NCBI GenBank assembly: GCA_902477755.1
Contig: CABSIK010000001.1
Coordinates: 62,001-126,000 of the forward strand
From: an uncultured Clostridia bacterium
Lineage (GTDB): Bacteria; Bacillota; Clostridia; Lachnospirales; Anaerotignaceae
Reading direction: 5' to 3'
DNA length: 64,000 bases
Below the pieces are notes generated by a model, which did no database searches, was not told the DNA's origin, and worked only from the letters and a program-made list of their open reading frames with translations. The translations under genes were made by a program, and so were the position numbers. Of the stretch, positions 45,946-56,704 are shown one piece after another; the stretch's first letter is position 1, and every line of letters begins with the position of its first letter.

Positions 45946-48282
45946 ATGAGTCCGATTTTACCAAAACACCAAATGAGTGAAGAAGATATCAAGCTCCAAT
46001 ATATTACCCCAGCCATTCTTTCCAAGTGGAGCCAAGATAAAATCACAATGGAAACACGAATCACTGATGGCAAAATCAATCTGAAAGGAAATTTTGTGTT
46101 TCGTGAAAAGCCAAAGCGAGCAGATTATATTTTATATCTGAGTGCCAATAATCCAATTGCTGTTGTAGAAGCGAAAGACAATACACATAGCGTTTCTTAT
46201 GGTTTGCAGCAAGCAATGACCTATGCCAAAATGCTGGATGTACCTTTCGCGTACAGTTCCAATGGCGATGGTTTTGTGGAGCACGATTTTCTTACAGGTC
46301 AAGAGCGTGAGTTTGGCTTGGACGAGTTTCCAACAGAGCAGGAACTGGTAGCCAGATATAAGCAGGAGTCAAACTTGACACCCAAACAAGAAACCATATT
46401 GGAACAGCCTTATTATACCAGTCAGAATACATATCCTCCTCGTTATTATCAGCGTATTGCGATCAATCGTACTGTAGATGCCATTGTAAAAGGGCAGCAG
46501 CGGCTTTTGCTTGTTATGGCAACAGGAACAGGAAAGACCTATACTGCTTTCTAGATTGTGTATCGAATGCTGCAAAGTGGCTTAAAACGAAAAATTCTGT
46601 ATCTGGCTGACCGAAATATGCTGGTCGATCAGTCGATCCAGCAGGACTTTGCACCGCTGGAAAAAGTTACCCATAAAATCAATGTGGCAAAAGATGATAA
46701 AAGTACAATCACTTCCTACGAAGTATATTTTTCGTTGTATCAGCAGCTGGTGGGAGATGATGATAAGGAATATTTTAGAGAGTTGTTCTCTCCTGACTTT
46801 TTTGATCTTATCATTGTAGACGAATGTCATAGGGGTTCTGCGAAAGAGGAAAGCCGCTGGCGGAGGATTCTGGAATATTTCCAGTCTGCTACCCAGATTG
46901 GTATGACAGCCACACCAAAGGAAACAAAATATATTTCAAACCTGAGTTATTTTGGAGAACCGATTTATACATATAGTTTGAAAGAAGGCATTGAGGACGG
47001 ATTCCTTGCACCTTTTAAGGTGATACAAATAAGAACAAACATTGGAGAAGGCTGGCGTCCGCGAAAGGGACAGAAGGACATCAATGGCGAAGAAATTCCC
47101 GATCGTATTTATACCAATAGCGATTATGACTATAATATCATCATAAAAGATCGTATCCAGCAAGTGGCAGAAGAAATTACAAAATATTTGAAAAGCACAG
47201 ACCGCATGGCAAAAACAATCGTGTTCTGTGCCACGGAAGATGCAGCGGAACGTATGCGAATGGCTCTTGTGAATTTGAATAATGATATGGTCAAAGAAAA
47301 CTCAGACTATGTAGTACGTATTACAGGCAGTGATGATTATGGGAAAAGAAAGTTAGAATATTTCCTTTCTGTTTCTGAAAAATATCCTGTGATTGCAACC
47401 ACTTCTAAATTGCTGTCTACAGGTGCAGATTGTAAAATGACAAAGCTCATTGTATTGGATGAAATGATTGGTTCTATGACAGAATTTAAGCAGATTATCG
47501 GGCGTGGTACTCGTTTGAGGGAAAAAGAAGGCAAGACACATTTTGTAGTGATGGATTTCCGTAATGTAACACGTTTGTTTGCTGATCCAGAATGGGATGG
47601 ACCAATCGAAATCCATGAGGGTTTTACACCAGGAGCAAAGCCTTCTGGCACAAAAGACACACCAGAAGGCGAAGGCATATCAGAACCACCACTAGAACCA
47701 AAGTATAAACCAATTGTAGACGAAAATGGCTGTAAGGTGCAGATTATTCATAAAACAGTATCGGTGTATGATGCCAATGGAAAACTATTGCGGCAGGAAA
47801 GCATTGTGGACTACACAAAAGAAAATATCAAAGGGGAATATGCTTCTTTGGATAACTTTATTCATCAATGGTCTGCGCAGGAAAAGAAAGAAAAAATTCG
47901 TAACTTGCTGCGTGAACGTGGTATTGATTTAGAATTGTTGAAAGCTGACCAAAATATGACGGAAGTAGATGATTTTGACTTTATTTGCCATGTCGCTTTT
48001 GACAAAAAGCCATTAACACGAAAAGAAAGAGCTAATAACGTGAAAAAACGTGATTTTTTCAGCAAATACAGTGGTGTTGCGAAAGAGGTTTTGGAAGCAT
48101 TGTTAGACAAATATATGAATACAGGTATTTATGAAATTGAGAAAACAGAAGTTTTGAAGCTTGATCCATTTCAAAAGCTAGGGAAACCAGCAAAGATTGC
48201 CAGTTATTTTGGCGGCAAAGAAGGATACCTCAAAGCAGTGCAGGAATTGGAACAGGAAATTTATACAGATGAGGTAATTTGA
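45946..48282 (+). pseudogene. hsdR: Type I restriction subunit HsdR, split by an in-frame amber codon
   Basis: The frame runs 778 codons but carries TAG at 46552-46554. It falls directly after Walker A, GTGKTYTAF-stop-IVYRM, where relatives have Gln; one C-to-T change from CAG explains it. Before the stop are the N-terminal endonuclease-type region and Walker A. After it come the DECH box (VDECHRGSAKEESRW), GMTATP, the helicase motif GRGTRL and the C-terminal region. HsdR cuts DNA after ATP-driven translocation. Unless the stop is suppressed or misread, restriction is off. ATG at 45946 has AAGGAGG 7 bp upstream. Confidence 0.85.
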
Positions 48283-48283
48283 T

Positions 48284-49762
48284 ATGAGTAATTTGACAGG
48301 ATTTGTAAAGCGTTTGCGTGACATTATGCGAAACGATGCGGGTATCAACGGCGATGCCCAGCGCATTGAGCAGATTGCATGGATGCTTTTTTTGAAAGTG
48401 TATGATGCAAAAGAACAGGATTGGGAATGGGAAGACGAGGATTATCAGTCTATTATTCCAGAAGAATGTCGCTGGCAGAACTGGGCGCAGGATGATAAAT
48501 CTGGTACAGCCCTTACCGGTGATAAACTGCTGGATTTTGTCAATAATAGGCTATTTCCAACCTTGAAAAAACTTCCAGTAGATGCTTCGACACCGATTAA
48601 AAAAGCCATTGTGCAGACTACATTTGCTGATGCCAATCAATATATGAAAGATGGTGTATTGCTCCGTCAGGTAATCAATGTCATTGACGAGCTGGATTTC
48701 AGTGACTATGAGGAAAGCCATGCCTTTGGTGAGATTTATGAAACCATACTGAAAGAACTGCAAAGCGCTGGTTCTGCTGGTGAGTTTTACACCCCTCGTG
48801 CGGTAACGGATTTTATGGCACAGGTAATCAAGCCGCAGATTGGTGAAACTATGGCAGATTTTGCTTGTGGCACTGGTGGCTTTATTGTTAGCTGGCTGAA
48901 AGAACTGAAAAAACTGGTCGATACCACAGAAGACCAAGAAGCATACAGCCATTCTATCTATGGTATTGAGAAAAAGCAGTTTCCTTATATGTTATGTGTC
49001 ACCAATCTTTTACTGCATGGGCTTGATGTGCCGCAGGTGTTCCATGATAATACATTACTGCATGATGTATTGGACTATACAGAAGAGGATAGGGTAGATG
49101 TGATTTTAATGAATCCGCCTTATGGTGGTTCAGAAAAGGCAGATGTGAAAAATCACTTTCCGACTGACCTTGCCAGCAGTGAAACAGCAGATTTGTTTAT
49201 GTCGGTGATTATGTACCGCCTGAAGCAAAACGGACGTGCGGCGGTCATTTTGCCTGACGGTTTTTTGTTTGGAACCGACAACGCTAAAGTGAGTATTAAG
49301 AAAAAACTGCTGCGGGAGTTTAATCTCCATACCATTATTCGTTTACCAAGCAGCGTATTTTCTCCATACACTTCTATTACTACAAACATATTGTTTTTTG
49401 ACAATACGCACCCCACAAAAGAAACTTGGTTCTATCGTCTGGATATGCCGGAAGGATACAAACATTTTTCTAAAACGAAACCTATGAAACTAGAACACTT
49501 CCAGCCTGTGCTGGATTGGTGGGATAATCGGAAGGAAATCACAGAAGAAGGCTTTGACAAGGCGAAGAAGTTCACAGTAGAACAACTAACAGAGGAATTA
49601 GGCTACAATCTCGACCAGTGCGGCTACCCACATGAGGAAGAAGAAATACTGGCTCCTATGGACTTGATTCAAAGGTATGAGGAGCAAAGAGCTTCACTCA
49701 ATGCAGAGATTGACAGGGTACTGGATGAAATCACCTCTTTGCTGGGAGGGAAAATAGAATGA
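48284..49762 (+). CDS. hsdM: Type I DNA methyltransferase subunit HsdM
   Basis: This 492-residue N6-adenine methyltransferase has an HsdM N-terminal helical domain, the AdoMet motif ADFACGTGGF (about residue 200) and the catalytic NPPYGG (about residue 273). It modifies the sequence recognised by HsdS. The start codon is one base after the hsdR stop, and the end overlaps hsdS by 4 bp (ATGA). The gene is intact, so methylation may persist although hsdR is broken. Confidence 0.95.
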   Translation: MSNLTGFVKRLRDIMRNDAGINGDAQRIEQIAWMLFLKVYDAKEQDWEWEDEDYQSIIPEECRWQNWAQDDKSGTALTGDKLLDFVNNRLFPTLKKLPVDASTPIKKAIVQTTFADANQYMKDGVLLRQVINVIDELDFSDYEESHAFGEIYETILKELQSAGSAGEFYTPRAVTDFMAQVIKPQIGETMADFACGTGGFIVSWLKELKKLVDTTEDQEAYSHSIYGIEKKQFPYMLCVTNLLLHGLDVPQVFHDNTLLHDVLDYTEEDRVDVILMNPPYGGSEKADVKNHFPTDLASSETADLFMSVIMYRLKQNGRAAVILPDGFLFGTDNAKVSIKKKLLREFNLHTIIRLPSSVFSPYTSITTNILFFDNTHPTKETWFYRLDMPEGYKHFSKTKPMKLEHFQPVLDWWDNRKEITEEGFDKAKKFTVEQLTEELGYNLDQCGYPHEEEEILAPMDLIQRYEEQRASLNAEIDRVLDEITSLLGGKIE

Positions 49763-51153
49763 CACCACAGGAATTAAAAAACAGTATTTTACAGCTCGCT
49801 ATACAGGGGAAGCTGGTGGAACAGAGAGAAGAAGAAGGCACAGCAGAAGAACTTTTTGCACAGATTCAGCAGGAAAAACAGCGATTGATTGCGGAAAAGA
49901 AAATCAAAAAGGAAAAGCCATTGCCGGAAATTACGGAGGAAGAAAAGCCTTTTGATATTCCAGAGAGTTGGAAGTGGGTGAGAGTTGGGGAAATATTTGG
50001 ATTACAAGCAGGAAAAAATATTACATCAGCTAATATATATGAAAAGAAATCCGCACAGAACCCTTATCTATGTTTTGGAGGTAATGGAGTAAGAGGATTT
50101 GTATCTACTTATAATAGAGAAGGTCATTTTGCACTTATAGGAAGGCAAGGAGCACTTTGTGGAAATATCAATTTAGCTGATGGAAAATTTTATGCAACAG
50201 AACATGCTGTTGTAGTAGACCATTATAATATAGTAGATGTTTTGTGGTGTGGATATTTTTTGAAAGCGTTGAATCTAAACCAATATGCGACAGCAACAGC
50301 CCAACCAGGACTTGCGGTTGCGAATATTGTGAAAGTATTGATTCCCCTCCCACCCCTTGCCGAGCAAAAGCGGATTGTTGCCAAAATTGAGGAACTATTG
50401 CCCTATATCGACCGCTATGAGCAGGCATGGAGCAAGCTGGAAAAGTTCAACAGCCGTTTTCCGGAGGATATGAAAAAATCACTTTTGCAGTATGCCATTC
50501 AAGGTAAGCTGGTAGAGCAGCGAGCAGAAGAAGGCACAGCAGAGGAACTTTTTGCAAAAATACAAGAAGAAAAACAGCGATTGATTGCAGAAAAGAAAAT
50601 CAAAAAAGAAAAGCCATTGCCTGAAATCACAGAGGAAGAAAAGCCTTTTGATATTCCAGAAAGTTGGAAGTGGGTGAGGTTATTATTTGTTATTGATATT
50701 GCAACTAACTTAGTACAACCTTCGGAATATGCTGAATACATGCATATAGCTCCTGATAATATTGAAAAAGGAACGGGACGCTTGCTTGAATGTCGTACTG
50801 TTAGAGAGGACAAAGTTGCAAGTGCTAATCATTTGTTTAAAAAGGGACAAATTATCTATTCTAAAATTCGTCCGCTTTTGAGAAAAGCTGTAATTGCTCC
50901 ATTTGACGGATTGTGTAGTGCAGATATGTACCCGCTTAATACTACTCTGAATAAAAAGTATGTGCTTTATTACCTGCTTTCTGATGGATATAATGTTCAG
51001 ATTGCTGATGCGATGTCCAGTCGTGTGAAAATGCCCAAAATAAATCAAAAAGAACTTACTAAAGTTTTGCTACCCCTGCCACCCCTCGCCGAGCAAAAAC
51101 GCATTGTAGAAAAATTGGAACGGCTGTTGCCGTTGTGTGAGCGATTGAAATAA
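49759..51153 (+). CDS. hsdS: Type I specificity subunit HsdS
   Basis: This 464-residue protein has two target-recognition domains (about residues 75-210 and 300-455), each preceded by a nearly identical 65-residue block and each ending in a conserved PLPPLAEQKRIV motif. The layout sets a bipartite DNA target. The two blocks are so alike at DNA level that recombination could swap or delete recognition domains. It starts with ATG overlapping the hsdM stop. Confidence 0.93.
   Translation: MTPQELKNSILQLAIQGKLVEQREEEGTAEELFAQIQQEKQRLIAEKKIKKEKPLPEITEEEKPFDIPESWKWVRVGEIFGLQAGKNITSANIYEKKSAQNPYLCFGGNGVRGFVSTYNREGHFALIGRQGALCGNINLADGKFYATEHAVVVDHYNIVDVLWCGYFLKALNLNQYATATAQPGLAVANIVKVLIPLPPLAEQKRIVAKIEELLPYIDRYEQAWSKLEKFNSRFPEDMKKSLLQYAIQGKLVEQRAEEGTAEELFAKIQEEKQRLIAEKKIKKEKPLPEITEEEKPFDIPESWKWVRLLFVIDIATNLVQPSEYAEYMHIAPDNIEKGTGRLLECRTVREDKVASANHLFKKGQIIYSKIRPLLRKAVIAPFDGLCSADMYPLNTTLNKKYVLYYLLSDGYNVQIADAMSSRVKMPKINQKELTKVLLPLPPLAEQKRIVEKLERLLPLCERLK
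49789..49983 (+). repeat. First of two 195-bp in-frame repeats inside hsdS
   Basis: It encodes 65 residues that match those encoded at 50485-50679 in about 61 positions. The repeat precedes the first recognition domain. Confidence 0.9.
50485..50679 (+). repeat. Second of two 195-bp in-frame repeats inside hsdS
   Basis: It is the partner of 49789-49983 and precedes the second recognition domain. Homologous recombination between the two would remove one half of the specificity protein in frame. Confidence 0.9.
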
Positions 51154-51188
51154 ATTACATACTGATGAAATGATGAGGATGGAACTTT

Positions 51189-52277
51189 ATGAAAGATAAG
51201 ATATCAAAAGTTATTTATGCTTTACTAATCTTAGCATTAATTCTATTTTCCTGCGTTGGAATTTTTGTTTTGTTCAATGGTCTTGTTGCATATAAAAATG
51301 CAAGTGGAAACGATTGGATAAACTTTGCAGGCGGGATGATAGGCTCTATAATTGCTGGACTCATAGCAATAGTTACATTTTGTCACACTATTAAAAACAC
51401 CAATAGAAACCAAAAAGAAGCCCATGATTTACAAATAAAATTGAACATTGAAAATAATAATCTTCAAACCTCATTAAAAGTGCAGGATAATTTGAATCGG
51501 AAAATGGAAGCAGAACGCGCTGTACTTGCAACTACATATAATCATTTGGAGAATTTTCTGTTTTCAGTTTCAAATATGTTAAATAAAAATGATGACTATA
51601 TTGAAATGAGAAATGATTATTTAAGGCTATATAAAGAGGTTATTTCTTCTGTCAATAATATAAAATTTAATTCGGAGATTTTTGATGACAGAACCCCATG
51701 CGAAAATTGTTCCATGTGTGAAATAAAAACATATGGTACTTTGGTAAAATCTGCTACTGATATTCAAAAAGAAATGATGGTTATAGATGAAGAATGTCGT
51801 AGTGTTTTAAGGCATCTTGAAATAGCGTTGAATACAGCCGCCCAAAGTAAACAACTGATAGAGGAAAGGTCAAGGTTGCAGCAAATCAATATAGAAAATG
51901 AACGAATAGTAGCCTTGAGAAAATCTCAAATTATAAATCCAATAGGTTCCTATACAACTGAAGAAATAAAGTACAATAATGAAATCACTTCATTATCAAA
52001 CAACATATTCTTAAACAAGCAAAGGATAACAGAGATTGAGGGCTTATTAAAAAGCAACTCAAAGATAATAGAAGAACAGATTGGTTTGGCAAGAGAAAAA
52101 GCAGCGCAAATTGACGCTAAAAATAAATTGCAATTATATATTCTTATCCGCAAATACTTTACTAATTATAATTGGTATATCAAAGAAATGGTTTTTTCTA
52201 TAGAAAAGAAGGGAAAGAAACCCAACAGCGGTTGTGCAAAGCTTGATTTTGAAAAAAATCATACAAAGAATGAGTAA
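51189..52277 (+). CDS. Membrane-anchored coiled-coil protein, unknown
   Basis: This 362-residue protein has two N-terminal membrane helices (about residues 7-32 and 42-68), and then a long largely coiled-coil cytoplasmic part (about 70-330). In the middle is a CENCSMCE cysteine cluster that could bind a metal. No family is recognised. It starts 36 bp after hsdS on the same strand, the usual place for accessory or defence genes riding with a type I system. A membrane-bound effector is possible but unproven. Confidence 0.65.
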   Translation: MKDKISKVIYALLILALILFSCVGIFVLFNGLVAYKNASGNDWINFAGGMIGSIIAGLIAIVTFCHTIKNTNRNQKEAHDLQIKLNIENNNLQTSLKVQDNLNRKMEAERAVLATTYNHLENFLFSVSNMLNKNDDYIEMRNDYLRLYKEVISSVNNIKFNSEIFDDRTPCENCSMCEIKTYGTLVKSATDIQKEMMVIDEECRSVLRHLEIALNTAAQSKQLIEERSRLQQINIENERIVALRKSQIINPIGSYTTEEIKYNNEITSLSNNIFLNKQRITEIEGLLKSNSKIIEEQIGLAREKAAQIDAKNKLQLYILIRKYFTNYNWYIKEMVFSIEKKGKKPNSGCAKLDFEKNHTKNE

Positions 52278-52452
52278 ATCATTGTCAAAAATTGCATGAA
52301 GGTATAAAGGTTTCAAATGGTTTTAAAAATACATAAGCAAATATTTTTGTAGGGATAGAGCATAGCTTTTAGAAAATAGTTGAAGATAAACCTGTTTAAA
52401 GTGTTGTAAGTATCAATAAAGTGTGAATTATATTTTTATTGGGGGTGCTTTT

Positions 52453-53675
52453 GTGGAAAAAGAGGATTGGAAGAAAATAATGGACGATCAAGACCGTAAA
52501 TATCTTATCAAAACTACACTGCCTGACCATGATAAACTGATGGAATATCTGAGATTTCTTTTCCCTACAACAGGAATGGCTGACAAAATGTTTTGTAACA
52601 GTTTTATGAGTGAATCAGTGGAATTACTGAAACATGCAGTATTTTTATACGAAGATGGGTATTTTGATTGTGCATTTTATTCTGTGCGCCAAAGCATTGA
52701 GAATTTAAACAATATGCTTTATTTATCTGAAGATGATGAAAATCTAAACAATGTGCTTTGTTTATCTAAAGATAATGAAAAGCTTAAAAAATGGAAAGCA
52801 AAAGAAAGATTTCCTTCTGATAAGAAAATTAAGGATATTTACAAGAAACTAATAATGCATATTTAGAAATAAAGTCTGCTATTCCAGAAGTATTTGATAC
52901 CTATGATAAATTGCTGAAAAAGGCAAATAAATATATACACAAGCAAGGATTTGATACATTTTTTATTTATCCTTGGAAAAAAGAAGAATTAATCACCCAA
53001 AGAACAAGTTTATTCGTAGAACTGCTGAAACAAGCAATTGGAATGTTATTGTTGATGAATATAGTTTTAGATCCATTGGCATTTGCGCTATGTGATTCAG
53101 AAGTAGAAAAGCACATCCATTTTGATCCTATGGCAGAACCTATCCCTTTGCGAGTATTTGAAGAATTATATGATTTTGATGTTGCAAAGAGAATAAAACA
53201 AACGACATTCTATAAAGATTTTATTCAGTATTTTTTAGACCAAGAAGAACTTAATAGTGCTACATACGATGTTGTGCGTTGTCAATATTTTGATGTTAGC
53301 GCATTAGAGGATATAGAAAGACAAATACATATTTTGAATATATATGAAAAGTTGTGTTTTAAAATATTAAAATTAGGGGCGAAAATTTCTCATTTTTATT
53401 TTGAGGATGATATTTTAGAATATGCAACAAGCATTACTCCGGTGCATCGAATTAGAGCGTATATATCTAATCAATTTAATATATATTTAGTGGATGGAAG
53501 TAATACCAATTTAGAATGGAAAAATATGTATATCAGCACATATAAAGTATTTGATACTTGGATAATATTACAACACAATGATAAGTTAGATGATGATAAT
53601 CTTAAGGAAATTCAGAAAATTATAAGTTGCGAGAATGAAGAATATGGGAAGATTAATTTTTTAAAATTCATATGA
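52453..53675 (+). pseudogene. Unknown helical protein, split by a frameshift
   Basis: A frame starting with GTG at 52453 behind GGGGGTG stops at 52866. The neighbouring frame continues the same helical protein (NNAYLEIKSAIPEVFDTYDKLL…) from about 52845 to 53675. A one-base slip near 52835-52845 joins them into roughly 407 residues. The first part includes DCAFYSVRQSIEN, faintly HEPN-like. No family is assigned. The second piece alone has an ATG at 52911 without a ribosome site. Confidence 0.55.
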
Positions 53676-53822
53676 GTTGATTTATATTATGCATGAAAAT
53701 AGCTGAAGAGAAGAATAAATCTATCGGATGATATTTTAAGACAAATCAAAAGTGAGGCACAGCAGAATAGTTAATAAAAAATATGGAAAATTTTTGTGCA
53801 TCCAGTTGAAACGAGGTGTAAG

Positions 53823-54731
53823 ATGAAAGAACCAAAAAAAGAAGATGAATGGAAAATAGCATTACATAAAGAGATGATTACTGCGATGACAGAAGATGGG
53901 AAAGAAAGAGAACATGCCGTTGAGAAAGTTGGATATTATTATACATGCTACGCATCGGCTTTCTTATACAAATATTATAGAGATACACCCAAAAACCTTG
54001 ATGCAGTCAAAAATAATAAAATGTGGTATTCTGCACCATGCAATTTTAATGATGTATTTGATTGCGGTATTTCCATTGATGAGAAAAAGGTTTTTAATGA
54101 AGCTTTGAAATTATTATCAGGTAATAGCAGGATTCTTCCTGGAAGTAATGCATGGAAAAATTTACAACTAATAATTAAGAAAAATATGAAAGAACTGCAG
54201 ACTGAATTTGACAGTTTAAAAGATACAACAGGTGTATCTTGTCTTAGTGAATTGAAAGATTCTTTGCTAATGTGGGCTCATTATGCAAATAATCATCGTG
54301 GATTTTGTGTAGAGTACGATTTGTTGGAAATAAATAGAAGTTTAAGGTTTACAGCAGTTCCTGTAATATATTCTGAAGAAAAAACTTGTTTTGATTTTTT
54401 TGATCCGCAAAGTATTGAAAAGGATACATGGAAACTTTTTATTCAAAGTCTTACTTCAAAGTCACCAGAATGGAGATATGAAAAAGAATGGAGAATTATC
54501 CGGGACCAAGGGGCTTGCGGTGATAAGTGGAATGCCGAAGACAAAGGAGCTTTGCTTGATATGATTCGACCAAGTTCAATTATTTTGGGATGTGCAGTAA
54601 GACCAGAATTTGAGGGAGAAGTTAAAGGCTATTGTTCTTCCAATAAAATCAATCTATACAAGATGGAAAAAGATAAATTGCAATATAAATTAAATAAAAA
54701 AGATATTTTGGAATTTAATAAAGAAGATTAG
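53823..54731 (+). CDS. DUF2971 domain protein
   Basis: This 302-residue protein matches DUF2971 with LYKYYRD, MWYSAPCNFNDVFDC, CLSELKDSLLMWAHYANNHRGFCVEYD and a late WRYEKEWRII. The family has no settled function and is common in phage-defence and mobile regions. ATG at 53823 follows GAGGTG; the frame opens at 53796. It is the only island gene here that ends in TAG. Its position after the type I system suggests a defence-island passenger. Confidence 0.8.
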   Translation: MKEPKKEDEWKIALHKEMITAMTEDGKEREHAVEKVGYYYTCYASAFLYKYYRDTPKNLDAVKNNKMWYSAPCNFNDVFDCGISIDEKKVFNEALKLLSGNSRILPGSNAWKNLQLIIKKNMKELQTEFDSLKDTTGVSCLSELKDSLLMWAHYANNHRGFCVEYDLLEINRSLRFTAVPVIYSEEKTCFDFFDPQSIEKDTWKLFIQSLTSKSPEWRYEKEWRIIRDQGACGDKWNAEDKGALLDMIRPSSIILGCAVRPEFEGEVKGYCSSNKINLYKMEKDKLQYKLNKKDILEFNKED

Positions 54732-54808
54732 AAGATAGCTTTAAAAGACCAATTGAAATGATTTGTGTTTTGAGAATTTAGAATACTTTATATAAGTTTA
54801 TGTTTTAT

Positions 54809-54852
54809 AAACAGTTTCAACCCTAGGCAATGGGATTTGAAGCTGTTTTTTT
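54809..54852 (+). terminator. Terminator after the DUF2971 gene
   Basis: AAACAGTTTCAACCC at 54809-54823 pairs with a segment ending GCTGTTT at 54842-54848 with small mismatches, followed by a T run. Confidence 0.7.
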
Positions 54853-55667
54853 ATTTGCTAAAACACATTATTTTACTTTGTTGTAGATTATGCAGGAGAT
54901 ATGATTTTAGCATAATTTTATATAAAAAATATGCCTTTCATCATCAAATAAATTGTTCATATAGCTGAAAGTTTAAAAAATAAAAAGTTTTTTGCATTAA
55001 ACCCCTTCGTAGTGACCTGATATATGAAGGATTTTTATTTGTATTGAAACTACATACCCAAAAACAAAAATTAGGTAAGACAACGGCAACCAATAGACGC
55101 AAAAGTGGATTTTGAAAAAAACAAAATAAATTGCACAAAATTTTCAAAATTGGTTGTTAAAGGGTACATTTTTTCGGCTTATAAGTGAGGGGATTTTTCA
55201 TTTGAAAATTTTCTTCAAAAATTTTCAAAAAAAGCGGGGCAAACATCCTCATTTTTCGGCTTATCAGTAAGAGGTTTTTTCTTTCCCTTCAATGTACCTT
55301 GAAAACTACATACAGGCAATATAAATACGTTACTCTGTTTTGCCCGAAAGGGATAAGCAGTACCATGCAGTGCGCCATGACGATCAACAGGATGTGAAGC
55401 AAGAATGATCCGAGCGATTTTTACTGTATGGGAATGATCTTTTGGCGGGATCAAATGCCACGACCAAAACAGAGGGATAATGATACTTCTGCCGAGTCCC
55501 AGACATCGCAAGGACGGCAGCCCGCATGATGGGGGAGGTGAAACGCCTATGTGTGCAGCCAAGCACAGTTTATATTGCTTTTTCTTATTTATAGGTTTTC
55601 ATTAGGAAATTGGTTGTTTGCTGATGAAAGTCTATAAAAATCAAGTAAAAATTAAGGAGGACTACAA
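54853..55667. other. Non-coding region with element-end features
   Basis: No intact gene was found. It contains a 30-bp direct repeat (55170-55199 and 55252-55281), paired TGAAACTACATACC/TGAAAACTACATACA strings near 55042 and 55299, and a possible 18-codon peptide from ATG 55550 behind GGAGGTGAAACGCCT. The layout resembles leaders of conjugative-element genes. Confidence 0.4.
55170..55281. repeat. Direct repeat pair, about 30 bp, 82-bp period
   Basis: Positions 55170-55199 and 55252-55281 match in about 26 of 30 bases (both begin TTTTTCGGCTTAT). They may be element-end or recombinase-binding sequences. Confidence 0.6.
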
Positions 55668-55871
55668 ATGTCAAAAGATCAGATACAAAGCGAAATCAGA
55701 TATCAACTTTCTAAGGAGTTATTGACAAGAATGCTGTTTCGAAATCTAATTACAGAAGAAGAATACTACAGAATAGATTGTTTGAATCTGCAAACATTCC
55801 AGCCAACAGGAGCCAAACTTTATGAAAAAAATAGTAGATGTGTCACTGAAAAACAGGTATCCTTTGCTTGA
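55668..55871 (+). CDS. Small SHOCT-like protein
   Basis: This 67-residue protein contains LLTRMLFRNLITEEEYYRID, a SHOCT-type short C-terminal motif. Such small genes often precede serine recombinases in Firmicute elements. ATG at 55668 follows AAGGAGG. It overlaps the open frame upstream of the recombinase but ends before that gene's likely start at 55888. Confidence 0.65.
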   Translation: MSKDQIQSEIRYQLSKELLTRMLFRNLITEEEYYRIDCLNLQTFQPTGAKLYEKNSRCVTEKQVSFA

Positions 55872-55887
55872 AAAAAGGGGGAATACC

Positions 55888-56685
55888 ATGAAAGAAAAAG
55901 TAAAACGGATAGATATTACAGCTAATGAAACGAGACATCAAAAGCCCAAAAACGTCTGCGCTTATTGCAGAGTCAGTACCAATATTCCACACCAGAAAGG
56001 CTCTTATGAATCCCAGCTGGAGTATTATGAAAATATGATTCGCAGCAAAGCTAGCTGGAATTTCGCAGGCATCTATGCGGACTATGGTAAAAGTGGAACC
56101 AAGGAAAAAGGTAGAACAGATTTTATGCGTATGCTGGAAGACTGTGAAGCGGGAGAGATTGACATCATTTGTACGAAATCCATATCCAGATTTGCCAGAA
56201 ACACAGTGGAATGTATCAAGGTTGTCAGGGAACTTAAGAAAAAACAAATCGATGTGTATTTTGAAAAAGAAAGAATCTATACACTATCAGAAAAAAGCGA
56301 GTTGCTGCTTTCCATCTATTCATCTGTAGCACAGGCGGAATCAGAAAGTATTTCCTCAAACCAGAAATGGAGCATACAAAAAAGATTTTTGAATGGTACC
56401 TACATGCTGCCCAATCCAGCATACGGCTACTATACCAATGAAAATGGATTGCTGGAGCTGATCTACAAAAAAGCATCTTTGCGGTACGAAGATGCAGATG
56501 ATGGTGGAACAGCATACTACACAAAGAAAATAGAAGACTTGATTCAGCAGTACAAAGAACAGCCGGAAGAAAAAACATTCGACAAAGACTTGTTCGATAT
56601 GATAACCCAAATAATTACTGTATACAAAGATGGCAGAGTGGTATTCACACTGAAAAACGGAGCAACGATGACGGAAACACTATGA
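55888..56685 (+). pseudogene. Serine recombinase with internal deletion
   Basis: This 265-residue product has a resolvase catalytic domain (YCRVSTN near residue 25 with the nucleophilic Ser, and SISRFARNTVEC). At about residue 195 it jumps to a C-terminal tail like that of its neighbour (DLFDMITQIITVYKDGRVVFTLKNG). The recombinase DNA-binding and zinc-ribbon regions, which large serine recombinases carry in about 300 residues, are missing. An in-frame internal deletion is the simplest reading. It may still bind its full-length partner but probably cannot recombine DNA alone. Confidence 0.75.
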
Positions 56686-56704
56686 TAAAGAAAGGGTGCG
56701 TATT

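Noticed and set aside
55215..55562. 115-codon minus-strand frame
   Set aside because: It has no ribosome site and no similarity to a protein, and it spans direct repeats in a leader-like region.
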